The notes below the pieces were generated by a model. That model saw only the letters and a program-made list of their open reading frames with translations, had not been told where the DNA came from and made no database searches. Positions 26,350 through 35,026 of a stretch of 64,000 nucleotides of DNA are shown here, piece after piece; within the stretch, counting starts at the first letter, position 1, and each line of letters begins with the position of its first letter. Source of the DNA: DATASD01 sp035478835 (GTDB lineage Bacteria; Patescibacteriota; Saccharimonadia; Saccharimonadales; UBA4665); contig DATIJH010000005.1 of NCBI GenBank assembly GCA_035478835.1, positions 41,074-105,073 of the forward strand, given 5' to 3'. Position numbers and translations under genes: made by a program.

Positions 26350-26580
26350 TTATTCGCCATTCTTGGCTGCTTTTCCGTGCTTTGCAGCCTCAGAAGCAGC
26401 CTTAGCGGCAAGCAGCGCAGAGCCGACTGCGCCGCCGGCCGCCTCAGAGTTTTTGGTAGTACCTGCGAGCGCGGCCAACCCAATTGCTACTGCGGTAGCC
26501 TCCGCGGCCAGTGCAGCATTTTTGCGCGCCAGTTCCGCGTGCTCGGCGGCGCTCATCTCTGGCTCTCCCTCGCCTGTCAT
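26350..26580 (-). CDS. Small Ala-rich hypothetical protein
   Basis: 76 residues, strongly Ala-rich and helical, with a basic C-terminus. A hydrophobic middle (TAVAIGLAALAG) could be amphipathic or a short membrane helix. Shine-Dalgarno AAGGA seven bases before the ATG. Downstream of truB. Confidence 0.55.
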   Translation of the reverse strand: MTGEGEPEMSAAEHAELARKNAALAAEATAVAIGLAALAGTTKNSEAAGGAVGSALLAAKAASEAAKHGKAAKNGE

Positions 26581-26590
26581 AGGCTATTCC

Positions 26591-27283
26591 TTATACTATT
26601 AGATGTTCTTGAATTGTCTCGGCGGTGAGATTTTCAGGCGAGACGGCGTTGCTAATGTTAAACTCGCCCACTTCGGTGCGCCGCAGCGCAGACATGTATG
26701 CGCCGGTACCAAGCGCCTTGCCAAAATCCTCTACCAGCGAGCGTATATACGTGCCACTCGACACTTCCGCAACAAATTGCACCTCTGGATAACTGTAGCC
26801 GAGCAGCTGCAAACGCTTGATCGTAACCGGCCGCGGCTCAAGCTTCACCTCTTTACCAGCGCGTGCCAGCTTGTAGGCTCGCTGGCCGTTGACCTTAATC
26901 GCCGAATATTGGGGCGGCGTTTGCATACCAGGCCCAACTGTTTTATCTAATAAATCCTGGATATCTCGGAGTTCCGGCTGCGCGGTTGAAACTACGGTCA
27001 ATTCACCCTCAGAATCACCAGTAGTGCTTGTTTGGCCCAGGTGCATTGTCACCAAATATGTTTTATCAAGCTTGGTGAGCTCTGGCGCGCGGCGGGTATC
27101 CTTGCCCAGCAAAAGCACCAAAAGCCCGGTCGCCATAGGGTCGAGCGTACCGGTGTGCCCTACCGGAAAACGCTTGCGTCCGGTGTCATTGAGGCCAGCC
27201 GCTTCAATAAAACGGCGTACTTTATTTACCGCATCGAATGAGGTCCAGCCAAGTGGTTTATCTACGAGTAAGATTCCGTGCAC
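26591..27283 (-). CDS. truB: tRNA pseudouridine-55 synthase
   Basis: 230 residues. TruB core with catalytic Asp in GHTGTLDPMATGLL, and the N-terminal LLVDKPLGWTSFDAVNKVR. Makes pseudouridine 55 in the tRNA T-loop. I place the start at the second of two adjacent GTG codons (27281-27283), 6 bases after TATGCT; this makes truB a leaderless GTG-start gene. Downstream of the DHH-like gene, echoing the common bacterial nrnA-truB order. Confidence 0.95.
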   Translation of the reverse strand: MHGILLVDKPLGWTSFDAVNKVRRFIEAAGLNDTGRKRFPVGHTGTLDPMATGLLVLLLGKDTRRAPELTKLDKTYLVTMHLGQTSTTGDSEGELTVVSTAQPELRDIQDLLDKTVGPGMQTPPQYSAIKVNGQRAYKLARAGKEVKLEPRPVTIKRLQLLGYSYPEVQFVAEVSSGTYIRSLVEDFGKALGTGAYMSALRRTEVGEFNISNAVSPENLTAETIQEHLIV

Positions 27284-27321
27284 CACACTAGCATACCGGG
27301 TTTTGGCTTGAGCGCAAAACC

Positions 27322-29175
27322 CTAGCTGGGCAGCGGCGGCAACATGGGTGGCGGCACTGGCGGCGGTGCGTTCGGATCTTGTGCATCAGTCGGCAATGCG
27401 TCAACACCTGTAACCGGCGAATCGGTGGCGCCGGTGACACCAGGCAGCGTTAAGCCTTCCGGCGCAAAGGGCGCAGGGCTTGCCATGGGAGCGCCGTTGG
27501 GCGCAAAAGTTTGGCCAAAGCTGCTCGGGCCGTCTTCCATAGCAGCAGTGTCGGACTGCGTCTCGTCATTTGGAGCTGCAGCGTCATCCGTAGGCGCGTC
27601 ATTTGTAGGTGCGTCGGGGTGAATGGCGAGATTCACCGGCTGCGCATTAAGCGCCTGCACCGGTTCGAGCGCATCGCTCGCGGCTGCCGCCTGCGTTACT
27701 GCATCGCGCGCACTTGAAACGTCCGGCAACACCGGCGCTTCAGGCGGTGTGGACGGATTGTCGCTCTCAGTTACGTGCGGGCTGTGGAGCTGCTTTTCGA
27801 TGTCGCTCAATGTGGCACCGTTATCGGCTTCAGCCGGCGCGGGTAATGCAACGGGCTCCGGCAAAGTTGGCGCGGGAGGGTTATCGGGGTGGTCGTTTTG
27901 TTTTTCGTCAGTTTTGGTTGTTTCGCCGGCATCGTCTGATTTTGGCGGCTGACCGTCACTTGGGTGCTCGCCAAGCGGTTCACGGCTCAAGATTGGCTGG
28001 TGCGGCGGCGTGCCAGAGGCGGCATCCATCATTGGGTCAAAAAACTCCGATGAGTCTTCGCTTGTGGACGAAAGCGGGCCGCCCAGCGTTGGCGGCTGCA
28101 GAATCATATGCGGTGCTTCGGTGTGTTCGGGAGTGATTTTAGGCAATTCGTGCGGCTTGGGCAATGCCGGTTCTTCTGGTTTTTGTTCCGGTTTTTCTGG
28201 CTCCGGAGTCTTTGGCGGCTCAATTGGCGCGAGTTCGGGTGCCCCGTTCTGCGTTAGCCCGTCGAGCTCGTTATTCAAGTGCAAGCTGCCGTCAGCGTCA
28301 ATATTGATTTGCGGGGTTACAGGTTTTTCATCGTGTTCGATGTCGAGCTCGCCATCATTGGACTTCGCAGGCGCCGGCGCTTGGGGTGTAGCCGCTGCCG
28401 CTGGCGCGGCAACCGGTTGGATTGGCTGCGGAGCGGGCTCGGCCAGTTTGGTGGCTACTAGCTGCTGGTTAGCACCGGCGGCCATCAATTCAGCACTAAT
28501 ACTCATAGTTTGCGGCGAAGTACGATTATTGCTAAACCGATCCGTCTCAGCCACAATACCGGTTAGAAACGCCGTAGCGATCTGGCCGTCAACAAGACTT
28601 TTGTCGATGCCGTCAATAAGTTCGGTTGCGAGCTCAGACAAGCTGCTCGCCGTCGCACGCGACCAGTTAATACTGCCGAGGTTCGGGCCGGCATCGACCG
28701 TCACGCTCGCCACGGTGGCGTCGTGCAAAATACGGCCATGCATAGTAATGGCCTGATCCAGATCGGCCTGCTGGTGCACGCCGATCGCCAGCACCACATC
28801 AACATTAAAGTCGCCTTGGCTAAAATTGAGATCGCGCTCATTAATAGAGGTCTTGTACGGGGTAATAAAGATTTTGACAACCTTGTCCTCTACCTTGTAG
28901 CGCAGCTTGTCGGCTTTGGACTTATCCAGCGCAATAATAAAGTCGCGCAGCGAATCGGTGTTCTTTTCGAGCGTCTTTTCGGGCTGCAAAAACTCCATCG
29001 TCGATGGAACCTCGCCACTAAACACTGCTGTGGCGTGTTTGCCCATTTTATTGAGCGCCAGCGTCAGGCCCAGGCAGGCCGCCAAATGGTCAATGGTTGG
29101 ATTACTCTTCACCGTAACCAAGATGTTATTCGCTTGTTTGAGCCGTTCAACGATCTGTTGTTTTTGGTCGTCCAT
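27322..29175 (-). CDS. Degenerate DHH-family protein (NrnA-like) with long Pro-rich tail
   Basis: 617 residues. Residues ~1-235 follow the NrnA DHH/DHHA1 layout: ILVTVKSNPTIDHLAACLGL, then SSLSELATELIDGIDKSLVD and TGIVAETDRFSN. The catalytic motifs are lost: HxxPDGDA is replaced by SNPTIDHLA, and the DHH triplet by VDAG. The remaining ~370 residues are Pro/Glu/Ala-rich and disordered. NrnA degrades nanoRNA and pAp; this copy is probably not an enzyme. TATAAG and AAGGT lie before the ATG. Next to truB, as nrnA often is. Confidence 0.8.
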   Translation of the reverse strand: MDDQKQQIVERLKQANNILVTVKSNPTIDHLAACLGLTLALNKMGKHATAVFSGEVPSTMEFLQPEKTLEKNTDSLRDFIIALDKSKADKLRYKVEDKVVKIFITPYKTSINERDLNFSQGDFNVDVVLAIGVHQQADLDQAITMHGRILHDATVASVTVDAGPNLGSINWSRATASSLSELATELIDGIDKSLVDGQIATAFLTGIVAETDRFSNNRTSPQTMSISAELMAAGANQQLVATKLAEPAPQPIQPVAAPAAAATPQAPAPAKSNDGELDIEHDEKPVTPQINIDADGSLHLNNELDGLTQNGAPELAPIEPPKTPEPEKPEQKPEEPALPKPHELPKITPEHTEAPHMILQPPTLGGPLSSTSEDSSEFFDPMMDAASGTPPHQPILSREPLGEHPSDGQPPKSDDAGETTKTDEKQNDHPDNPPAPTLPEPVALPAPAEADNGATLSDIEKQLHSPHVTESDNPSTPPEAPVLPDVSSARDAVTQAAAASDALEPVQALNAQPVNLAIHPDAPTNDAPTDDAAAPNDETQSDTAAMEDGPSSFGQTFAPNGAPMASPAPFAPEGLTLPGVTGATDSPVTGVDALPTDAQDPNAPPPVPPPMLPPLPS

Positions 29176-29272
29176 TTTTGTTTACCTTATAGAGATGGTT
29201 ATCGTCAGCGTACCACACACGCTTATGCTTGTCGAGTATATTTTTGCAGGTTTGGTTTTAGGGCTGCCGACT

Positions 29273-29301
29273 TTGACAAAAAGCCCAGCACTCTGTATAG
29301 T
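29273..29301 (+). promoter_or_regulatory. Promoter of rpsT
   Basis: TTGACA at 29273-29278, 17-base spacer, TATAGT at 29296-29301. Confidence 0.8.
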
Positions 29302-29336
29302 TTTTTCTAGCTAAATTAACAACAAAGGTACCAAAT

Positions 29337-29726
29337 ATGCCAATCATCAAATCAGCAAAGAAACGCGTGAAGACTGCACAAAAAGCAGCCGTTCGCAACA
29401 GCAAGACCAAGCGCTCGCTCAAAGGCGCTGTCAAGGCTTTCCACAAAGCTCTGACTGGCGGCGAAAAAACCGTTAGCAAGGAGCTCGGCAAAGCACAGAG
29501 TGCGCTCGACAAAGCTGCAAAAAAGAAGGTGATGCACAAGAACAAAGTTGCACGCAAAAAGAGCCAGCTTGCCAAAGCTGCTAAGGCTGCTGCCGGCGCT
29601 ACCAAGCCAGCTGTTAAAAAGGCCGCACCCAAGAAGGTTGTTGCCAAGAAACCAGCTGCAAAAAAGACCGTCGCCAAGAAAGCTCCAGCTAAAAAGCCTG
29701 CAGCCAAAAAGACGACTAAGAAATAG
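29337..29726 (+). CDS. rpsT: Ribosomal protein bS20 with histone-like tail
   Basis: 129 residues against about 87 usually. The first ~80 are bS20 (MPIIKSAKKRVKTAQKAAVR). The extra ~45 residues are a Lys/Ala/Pro tail of repeats such as KKPAAKKTVAKK, like the C-termini of histone H1 and bacterial Hc1/HU-type proteins. AAAGGTACC precedes the start; a strong terminator follows. Confidence 0.95.
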   Translation: MPIIKSAKKRVKTAQKAAVRNSKTKRSLKGAVKAFHKALTGGEKTVSKELGKAQSALDKAAKKKVMHKNKVARKKSQLAKAAKAAAGATKPAVKKAAPKKVVAKKPAAKKTVAKKAPAKKPAAKKTTKK

Positions 29727-29745
29727 TTACCTTTATAATAAGAGG

Positions 29746-29773
29746 CCGCCGGTGGAAACGCCGGCGGTTTTTT
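29746..29773 (+). terminator. rpsT terminator
   Basis: CCGCCGG / CCGGCGG stem followed by six T. Confidence 0.9.
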
Positions 29774-29804
29774 AATACCCTCGCCAGATGGGATAAAAGA
29801 CAAT

Positions 29805-29838
29805 AAAAAACCACCCTCGTTGCCCGGGGTGGTTTTTT
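29805..29838. terminator. Bidirectional terminator
   Basis: AAAAAACCACCC / GGGTGGTTTTTT with a 10-base loop between rpsT and the convergent gene ending at 29855. T-runs on both strands. Confidence 0.9.
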
Positions 29839-29854
29839 ATAAGAAGACTACAGA

Positions 29855-30181
29855 CTAGGCGTTAACCAATTTGTCAGAGTCGCGGTTGCTGCGATCCTTG
29901 CTGTGGTACTCGCGGGCGGCAACGTCGCGGCGCTGTTGGTCAGCAATAGCGAACTGCTCGGCAGCGGCAGCAGCTTCAAGCTGTGGCATGTAGCTAGCAA
30001 TGGCAGCAGCTTCCACAAGCTTAGCAGAAAGCTCTGGATTGCTCTGGTTTAAGAACAATGAGAGCGAGAACAAGCCGAGGGCCTGCTGGTTTGCTGCTTC
30101 TTGAGCAAGCCGAGCCTCTTCGGCAGCCATTTGGTTGAATTGTACATCGAACGCTTGTTGTTGTAATTGTTCTGGTGTCAT
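29855..30181 (-). CDS. Hypothetical helical protein
   Basis: 108 residues, Ala/Gln/Glu-rich and probably a helical bundle or coiled coil, with a polar C-terminus (HSKDRSNRDSDK). No membrane segment or known family. TATACT lies 9 bases before the ATG, and it has its own terminator at 29805-29838. Confidence 0.65.
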   Translation of the reverse strand: MTPEQLQQQAFDVQFNQMAAEEARLAQEAANQQALGLFSLSLFLNQSNPELSAKLVEAAAIASYMPQLEAAAAAEQFAIADQQRRDVAAREYHSKDRSNRDSDKLVNA

Positions 30182-30245
30182 AACTGCTGTAGTATAGCAA
30201 ACCCCGGCATAAAAAGCAATACTTTTAGCGCACTATTTGCCAATC

Positions 30246-31163
30246 TTAAGCCAGGCCCAAAAGGTAGTGCTCCAGCGCTTCATCGGGGTCTATGGCCGCT
30301 GTTTTAAGCCGCATATCAATGGCAAGCAGCGCTGCCACAAGCTGCTTGAGCCGGGCGCCGCTCAATTTGCGCGTGATTTGCTGGCTTTTACGCACCACAA
30401 ACGGGCTAAGCTTGGCCGCCCGGGCAATATCGTCGGCTGAGCGCGCGCCGCCGGCCTTCACCACTGTTAAAATATGAATTTGCCAAGCCAGCATGGCAAC
30501 AATGGCGAGCGGCTCAACTTTGAGCGCGCGCTGTTCGCGGTACAACTGCAGCGCGCGGGCGGCATTGCCGGAAAATGCGGCGTCGAGCAGCTCAAAAATG
30601 GTACTTTGCGGCGTCGGCTCGGTAAGTAATTCGATGGTGGCGCGCGTAATTTGCGGTTTAAAATTCAGTAATTTGTCGAGTTCGCTTTGGAGCAATTGCT
30701 GGCTGGCACCCAGCCGATCGACCAAAAGCCGAGCGTCGGCCGAGGCCAGTGAACCGCCCTGCTCTTTAGCGTATTGACCGGCCCAGCGCGCCAGACCGTT
30801 CGCGTCGAGCTCAGAAAATTCCTTAAAATCGGTCTGTTTTTGCAAGATTTTGTAATAGCCGGAGCGTTTGTCGAGCTTAGGCTCAACGATAATCAGATCT
30901 GTCGAGTCAGCCACGGCCGTCAAAATATCATTGATGTGCTCGGCAAAAGCCTTCTGTTTGCCGGGCTCGCGCAAAACCACCAACTTGCGCGCCGATAAAA
31001 ACGGCAAACTTTCTACAGCGGCGCGCATTTGGGCGGCCGTGGCCTCTTCGCCGTCGAGCCGCTCGACCGCCATATCGCCATGCTCCTGTGCAAACGCCAA
31101 AAACAGCGCCCGCACCACCGCTTGACGCGCAAAATCATTTGCCCCAGTCACCGTCGTAATCAT
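30246..31163 (-). CDS. holA: DNA polymerase III delta subunit
   Basis: 305 residues of the HolA clamp-loader subunit, which opens the sliding clamp. Recognisable blocks are LVVLREPGKQ, DSTDLIIVEPKLDKRSGYYK and FELLDAAFSGNAARALQLY. AAA-like fold without a Walker A, as normal for delta. TATCAT lies 7 bases upstream: leaderless. Confidence 0.92.
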   Translation of the reverse strand: MITTVTGANDFARQAVVRALFLAFAQEHGDMAVERLDGEEATAAQMRAAVESLPFLSARKLVVLREPGKQKAFAEHINDILTAVADSTDLIIVEPKLDKRSGYYKILQKQTDFKEFSELDANGLARWAGQYAKEQGGSLASADARLLVDRLGASQQLLQSELDKLLNFKPQITRATIELLTEPTPQSTIFELLDAAFSGNAARALQLYREQRALKVEPLAIVAMLAWQIHILTVVKAGGARSADDIARAAKLSPFVVRKSQQITRKLSGARLKQLVAALLAIDMRLKTAAIDPDEALEHYLLGLA

Positions 31164-31179
31164 CGGTATTATGATACCA

Positions 31180-32649
31180 CTAACTGGCGGCGGATGATGC
31201 TTCTTGCTGTTGGCGCAGGGCTTCTATTTTCCGTTCGATGATATCTTTAGCGGGCGCCCGGGTAGCGGCCATCTCCTTCCACACGCTGAGAGTCTCCCCA
31301 GAAGTGAGATCGGCTGCCTCAAACATCGTAATTCGGGCGAGGTTTGCCTTGTCTAGGACAATAGCAGATATATCGCCGTTGGCTGCTTCCATTGCCTTCC
31401 GTACGGCATCATCGCACAGAGTATTCAATTTGAATGCATAAAAATCCAAGGTATAACCGAGGAAATCAGCCCCCACCCGTTCCTTTACGAGCGCTTGCAG
31501 GCGCGCCGTATTTTGTACTTGGCTGGAGCCGGCATATATTTGGGAAGATTCCGCGCCCGTGATTTGCGCAAGCGCTAAGATATCGTCCAAGGCAGCGGCA
31601 TGAGACGCATATGAATATTCGCTGGGGCGTAGCGCTTCTTCCCCCTGTAATGCTGCGTCGGCATTCATTACTACTTTCGTGTATATGTCGGTCATGCCTT
31701 CATTCAAAAAGGCGTTTGCGAACCCGCCCATACCGTGTAGCCGCTCGTGAACCGTCAATTTAAAGTCGCCTATTTTGCCAAGTACAATGTGCCCCAAAGA
31801 AGTGCTGCGGTAGCCATTGGCAGTCGAAAGGATCGGATCAAAGACATCGCCAATAAAAATAGGCGTCTCGCCTTGCTTGTGCTGGAAACGTTCGAGCAGT
31901 GCTGGTGAAAGCTGGCCATTCGCAACTGCCGTGGTGAGTGCTTGTTCGGTGCGGATTCTGTAGGCTTCGAGCTCCCTTTGGACTTCAGGATCGGCATTTA
32001 GTCTCCGCACGCGGTCGGCGTTCCACTGCAGCACATTTAGGAGTTGCGGGTCTGTAGCGCCAAGGGCAATCTCTGGCGGCACCACCACAAGGCCAGCATC
32101 CCGGACGAGCCATTCGCTCCACGTAAGTTCATGCCCATTGTTCGCTTCGGCGCGCGCCTTCCAGTCGTGGAATATGAGCGGCGCCTCACTCTCTAGGTAT
32201 GTATCGATTTTTTCTTTGTGGTGGGCCCCATAATCGCTTGCAAGCCGACCCCGAGTTTCCATAACTTGGGCGAGCGCCTCTATTTCCTTGCCGCGCGCGT
32301 CACTCCGGAGTCGTGCCGCGTCCCCTTCATAAGCCCAGGCAAGCTCTTTGTAATCAGAGGGCTCTGCGCTGCCAAGCCAGGAGACAAGGCGGGCACGATC
32401 GGCCTGAGACGAGGACGACCGAAGCGCAGCGCCTGTGGATTGCTCGCCTAATAGCTTAATGCGCTGGTCATGAGGCATTGTCCGCAGTTGTTCAATCGCG
32501 ATCTGTAATTCATGCGCGCGATCGCTTAGAATCCAATCCTCCATCGCAGCCTCTGCCTCCAGGACTGCGGCTTCACCAATCAATGGCTGCGGCATAGGCG
32601 CGGACAGCGATGGTAGCGGCTCAAGATTGGGCAAATGAACAGATTTCAT
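31180..32649 (-). CDS. Putative zinc metallopeptidase orphan (HExxH)
   Basis: 489 residues. The segment LTVHERLHGMGG contains HExxH (HERLH, near residue 302), and LNEGMTDIYTK follows about 15 residues later, matching the gluzincin pattern in which a downstream Glu is the third zinc ligand. Large helical regions flank it. There is no signal peptide, so it would act in the cytoplasm or be exported by an unknown route. It has its own TTGACA promoter. The family is not recognised; peptidase activity is inferred from the motif alone. Confidence 0.6.
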   Translation of the reverse strand: MKSVHLPNLEPLPSLSAPMPQPLIGEAAVLEAEAAMEDWILSDRAHELQIAIEQLRTMPHDQRIKLLGEQSTGAALRSSSSQADRARLVSWLGSAEPSDYKELAWAYEGDAARLRSDARGKEIEALAQVMETRGRLASDYGAHHKEKIDTYLESEAPLIFHDWKARAEANNGHELTWSEWLVRDAGLVVVPPEIALGATDPQLLNVLQWNADRVRRLNADPEVQRELEAYRIRTEQALTTAVANGQLSPALLERFQHKQGETPIFIGDVFDPILSTANGYRSTSLGHIVLGKIGDFKLTVHERLHGMGGFANAFLNEGMTDIYTKVVMNADAALQGEEALRPSEYSYASHAAALDDILALAQITGAESSQIYAGSSQVQNTARLQALVKERVGADFLGYTLDFYAFKLNTLCDDAVRKAMEAANGDISAIVLDKANLARITMFEAADLTSGETLSVWKEMAATRAPAKDIIERKIEALRQQQEASSAAS

Positions 32650-32670
32650 AGGCGGTATTTTACTTTGTAA

Positions 32671-32698
32671 ACCATAACATATTCATGATAATTGTCAA
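32671..32698 (-). promoter_or_regulatory. Promoter of the HExxH gene
   Basis: TTGACA at 32693-32698, 16-base spacer and TATGGT at 32671-32676 on the minus strand. Confidence 0.55.
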
Positions 32699-32734
32699 TG
32701 TTACGACGCTTCTGCTCCGTGGTATTATTTTGGT

Positions 32735-33244
32735 ATGAGCAATACAAAACCAACGATTGTGATCTGTAGCAGCGCCAGTTTTTACCGCCAAGCCGTCGAA
32801 GTTGACGCGGAGCTGCAAAAACTCGGCTTTGATGTCGTCTTGCCTAAAAGCGCCCGCGCCATGAAAGCCAGCGGCGATTATAGCCTCACCCACCAAACGT
32901 GGCATACAAATCCGGACGACTACCCCAAAAAATCCGAACTCATGCGCACCCACTTTGATGAGATCGCCCGTGGCGACGCCATTTTGATCCTGAACTACGA
33001 AAAGCACGGCCAGCCCAACTACATTGGCGGCAACGTGCTCATGGAAATGGCGATGGCGCTTTTTATGCATCGCCCCATCTTTTTGCTCAACCCGGCGCCG
33101 GAAGATTCCAGCTTTTTGGAAGAAATTTTAGGCACGCTGCCGATTGTGCTCGATGGCGACATTGGCGCCCTGCCCGATGCATACGAAGCTGCTTTAGCGG
33201 CTCGCGGCCAGGCTGAACTCTCGGACCTTCCGGACGCAGCCTAG
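32735..33244 (+). CDS. Nucleoside 2-deoxyribosyltransferase-like protein
   Basis: 169 residues. Rossmann-like TIVICSSASFYRQAVEVDAELQ... and the typical later block GDAILILNYEKHGQ / NYIGGNVLMEMAMAL. Related proteins cleave or transfer nucleoside sugars, or serve as nucleotide-sensing domains. TATTAT 6 bases upstream of the ATG marks a leaderless gene. Stops overlap with mutM by 4 bases (convergent). Confidence 0.7.
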   Translation: MSNTKPTIVICSSASFYRQAVEVDAELQKLGFDVVLPKSARAMKASGDYSLTHQTWHTNPDDYPKKSELMRTHFDEIARGDAILILNYEKHGQPNYIGGNVLMEMAMALFMHRPIFLLNPAPEDSSFLEEILGTLPIVLDGDIGALPDAYEAALAARGQAELSDLPDAA

Positions 33245-34116
33245 CCTTGCACCTTTTGACAATGCGGACAGAGATGCGTACCGCGGCCGGCGGCGCGGAT
33301 TTTTATGATGGTCGCACCGCAGCGCGCGCACGGCTTGCCTTCACGCCGAAAAACGCGCGCGAATGTTAAGTAGCTGCCCCGTTTGCCCTCGTGATTAACG
33401 TAATTGCGATCGGTGCTGCCGCCCTTTTCGATGGATAATTTGAGCACAGCGGTGAGCTCGGTATACAGTTTGTGCAATTGCGCGTCGCTCAAGTTTTCGA
33501 CGCGGGTGTTAGGGTGGATTTTGGCACCCCACAAGCTTTCATCGGCGTAAATATTGCCGATGCCGGCGACTACGGTTTGGTCGAGCAGCACAGCTTTGGC
33601 AGCGCTTTTATTGCGGCGGCGCAGACGCGCAGCAAAATCCTGTGCCGTAAAATCAGCGGCGAGCGGCTCCGGCCCGACCTTTTGAAAAAAGTCGAGGTGC
33701 GGGACTTCGGCGGTCGGCAGCAGCCGCATCCAGCCAAATTTGCGCTGATCGTTAAAGAAAAGTTTTGAACCATCGGTGAATGTAAGGGTGACGCGCGTGG
33801 ATTTATCTGGCAGTTCGCCGACCAATGAGCCGTTCGGGTGGCCGGCGCCAAAGCGCTCCACGTCGCTGCGATACACCAGCTGGCCGGTCATTTTGAGATG
33901 CACGACCAGCGAATATTTGGTGCTGAGTTCTATGAGTAATACCTTAGCGCGGCGCTCCACAGCCACGATTTTGGCGCCCAGCAAAAAGGCCTGGACGTCG
34001 CTTTCGGCGTTCGGAAAACTCTTGGGCCAATCGTGCTCGACGCCGGCAATCGTTTTGCCGGGCAGCAAGCGGCTCAGGCCAATGCGGACGGTTTCTACCT
34101 CAGGTAATTCGGGCAT
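33241..34116 (-). CDS. mutM: Formamidopyrimidine-DNA glycosylase
   Basis: 291 residues. Mature N-terminus PELPEVETVR carries the catalytic Pro and Glu; the C-terminal zinc finger CARCGA...CPHC is intact. Removes 8-oxoguanine and cleaves the AP site. The start at 34114-34116 is fixed by the essential N-terminal Pro and by TATACT 7 bases upstream. A longer frame from 34266 is an artefact that crosses the divergent promoter. Confidence 0.97.
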   Translation of the reverse strand: MPELPEVETVRIGLSRLLPGKTIAGVEHDWPKSFPNAESDVQAFLLGAKIVAVERRAKVLLIELSTKYSLVVHLKMTGQLVYRSDVERFGAGHPNGSLVGELPDKSTRVTLTFTDGSKLFFNDQRKFGWMRLLPTAEVPHLDFFQKVGPEPLAADFTAQDFAARLRRRNKSAAKAVLLDQTVVAGIGNIYADESLWGAKIHPNTRVENLSDAQLHKLYTELTAVLKLSIEKGGSTDRNYVNHEGKRGSYLTFARVFRREGKPCARCGATIIKIRAAGRGTHLCPHCQKVQG

Positions 34117-34123
34117 AATTATA

Positions 34124-34191
34124 AGTATAGCGGCCGCATACAAAAATGCGAGCAAGAGCGGTTTGCGGGCGCGGGCATTGTGCGCTATAGT
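34124..34191. promoter_or_regulatory. Divergent leaderless promoters of mutM and the DciA-like gene
   Basis: TATACT (34124-34129, minus) lies 7 bases from the mutM ATG. TATAGT (34186-34191, plus) lies 7 bases from the ATG at 34199. Confidence 0.7.
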
Positions 34192-34198
34192 CTGGCGC

Positions 34199-34435
34199 AT
34201 GGACAGCCTAAAGGAGATTCTATCGCAGTACGGCCCGCCCGAAGACCCGGAAATGCTGGCGCTCAAGCGCTACGTGGACGAGCATTTTAAGGTACCTATC
34301 GGCGTGGCACTGCACGGCGGCGTGCTGGTGGCAACGGTGCCGAGTGCGGCACTCGCCAATACGCTGCGCATGCAGCTACCGCAAATTCAGGCGGCGTGCA
34401 ATCTTACCAAACGGCTAATTTTTAGAATCGGCTAG
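34199..34435 (+). CDS. Mini DciA/DUF721-like protein
   Basis: 78 residues. The core GGVLVATVPSAALANTLRMQ followed by QIQAACNLTKRLIFRIG matches the KH-like DUF721/DciA domain, reduced to its minimum. DciA loads the replicative helicase in bacteria lacking DnaC/DnaI. Leaderless start. The 3' end overlaps the convergent HAD gene by 21 bases. Assignment by pattern only. Confidence 0.6.
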   Translation: MDSLKEILSQYGPPEDPEMLALKRYVDEHFKVPIGVALHGGVLVATVPSAALANTLRMQLPQIQAACNLTKRLIFRIG

Positions 34436-35002
34436 AATGCGTTCGAGCTCGGCTTTGCAGCTGGCAAAGTCCTGATACCAAACGGCTTGCATGCCCTGCT
34501 CGCGCGCACCGGCGCAAAAACGCTCGGAATCGTCGACAAATACGCACTCTTCGGGGGCGATGCCCAGGCGCTCGGCAATCACTTGGTAAGCGCGGGCGTC
34601 TGGCTTGGCAGCGCGGATCTCGTACGAAAGCACCACGGCGTCAAACAGCGCCCGCTGGTCCGACGTAAACAATTCCTCCAGCCAGTCATCGGCGGCGTTG
34701 GAAAGCATGCCGATTTTATAACGCGGCTTGAGCCGCTCGGTAATATATGCGAACAGCGGTGCGTTCGGCTGGTTGTTATCGAGGTTCGCCCGAATCTCCT
34801 CTACGTCAATGTTAGCGAGTTTGGCGATCTCCCGTTCAAACGTGGCATAGTCGATTGCACCGTAATTGGCGGCGCGGTGCAGGTCGAGCGCCTCGGCCCG
34901 CCGGCCGTCTTCGGCCCCTACGGGAAAATACGTATCCCGGAACGCATACCAGCCCTCTGTTACGAGCACCCCAAAACAGTCAAAGACAACCGCGCGAATC
35001 AT
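34415..35002 (-). CDS. HAD-superfamily hydrolase
   Basis: 195 residues. Motif I VFDCFGVLV has Cys between the two Asp positions and Gly where the second Asp usually is (DxD becomes DCF), as in a subset of HAD-IA proteins; motif II MLSNAA; motif III and IV region ECVFVDDSERFCAGA. The substrate is unknown. TACAAT lies 6 bases upstream: leaderless. Confidence 0.88.
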   Translation of the reverse strand: MIRAVVFDCFGVLVTEGWYAFRDTYFPVGAEDGRRAEALDLHRAANYGAIDYATFEREIAKLANIDVEEIRANLDNNQPNAPLFAYITERLKPRYKIGMLSNAADDWLEELFTSDQRALFDAVVLSYEIRAAKPDARAYQVIAERLGIAPEECVFVDDSERFCAGAREQGMQAVWYQDFASCKAELERILADSKN

Positions 35003-35026
35003 GCTTGTATTGTAGCGGGGTGAGCG

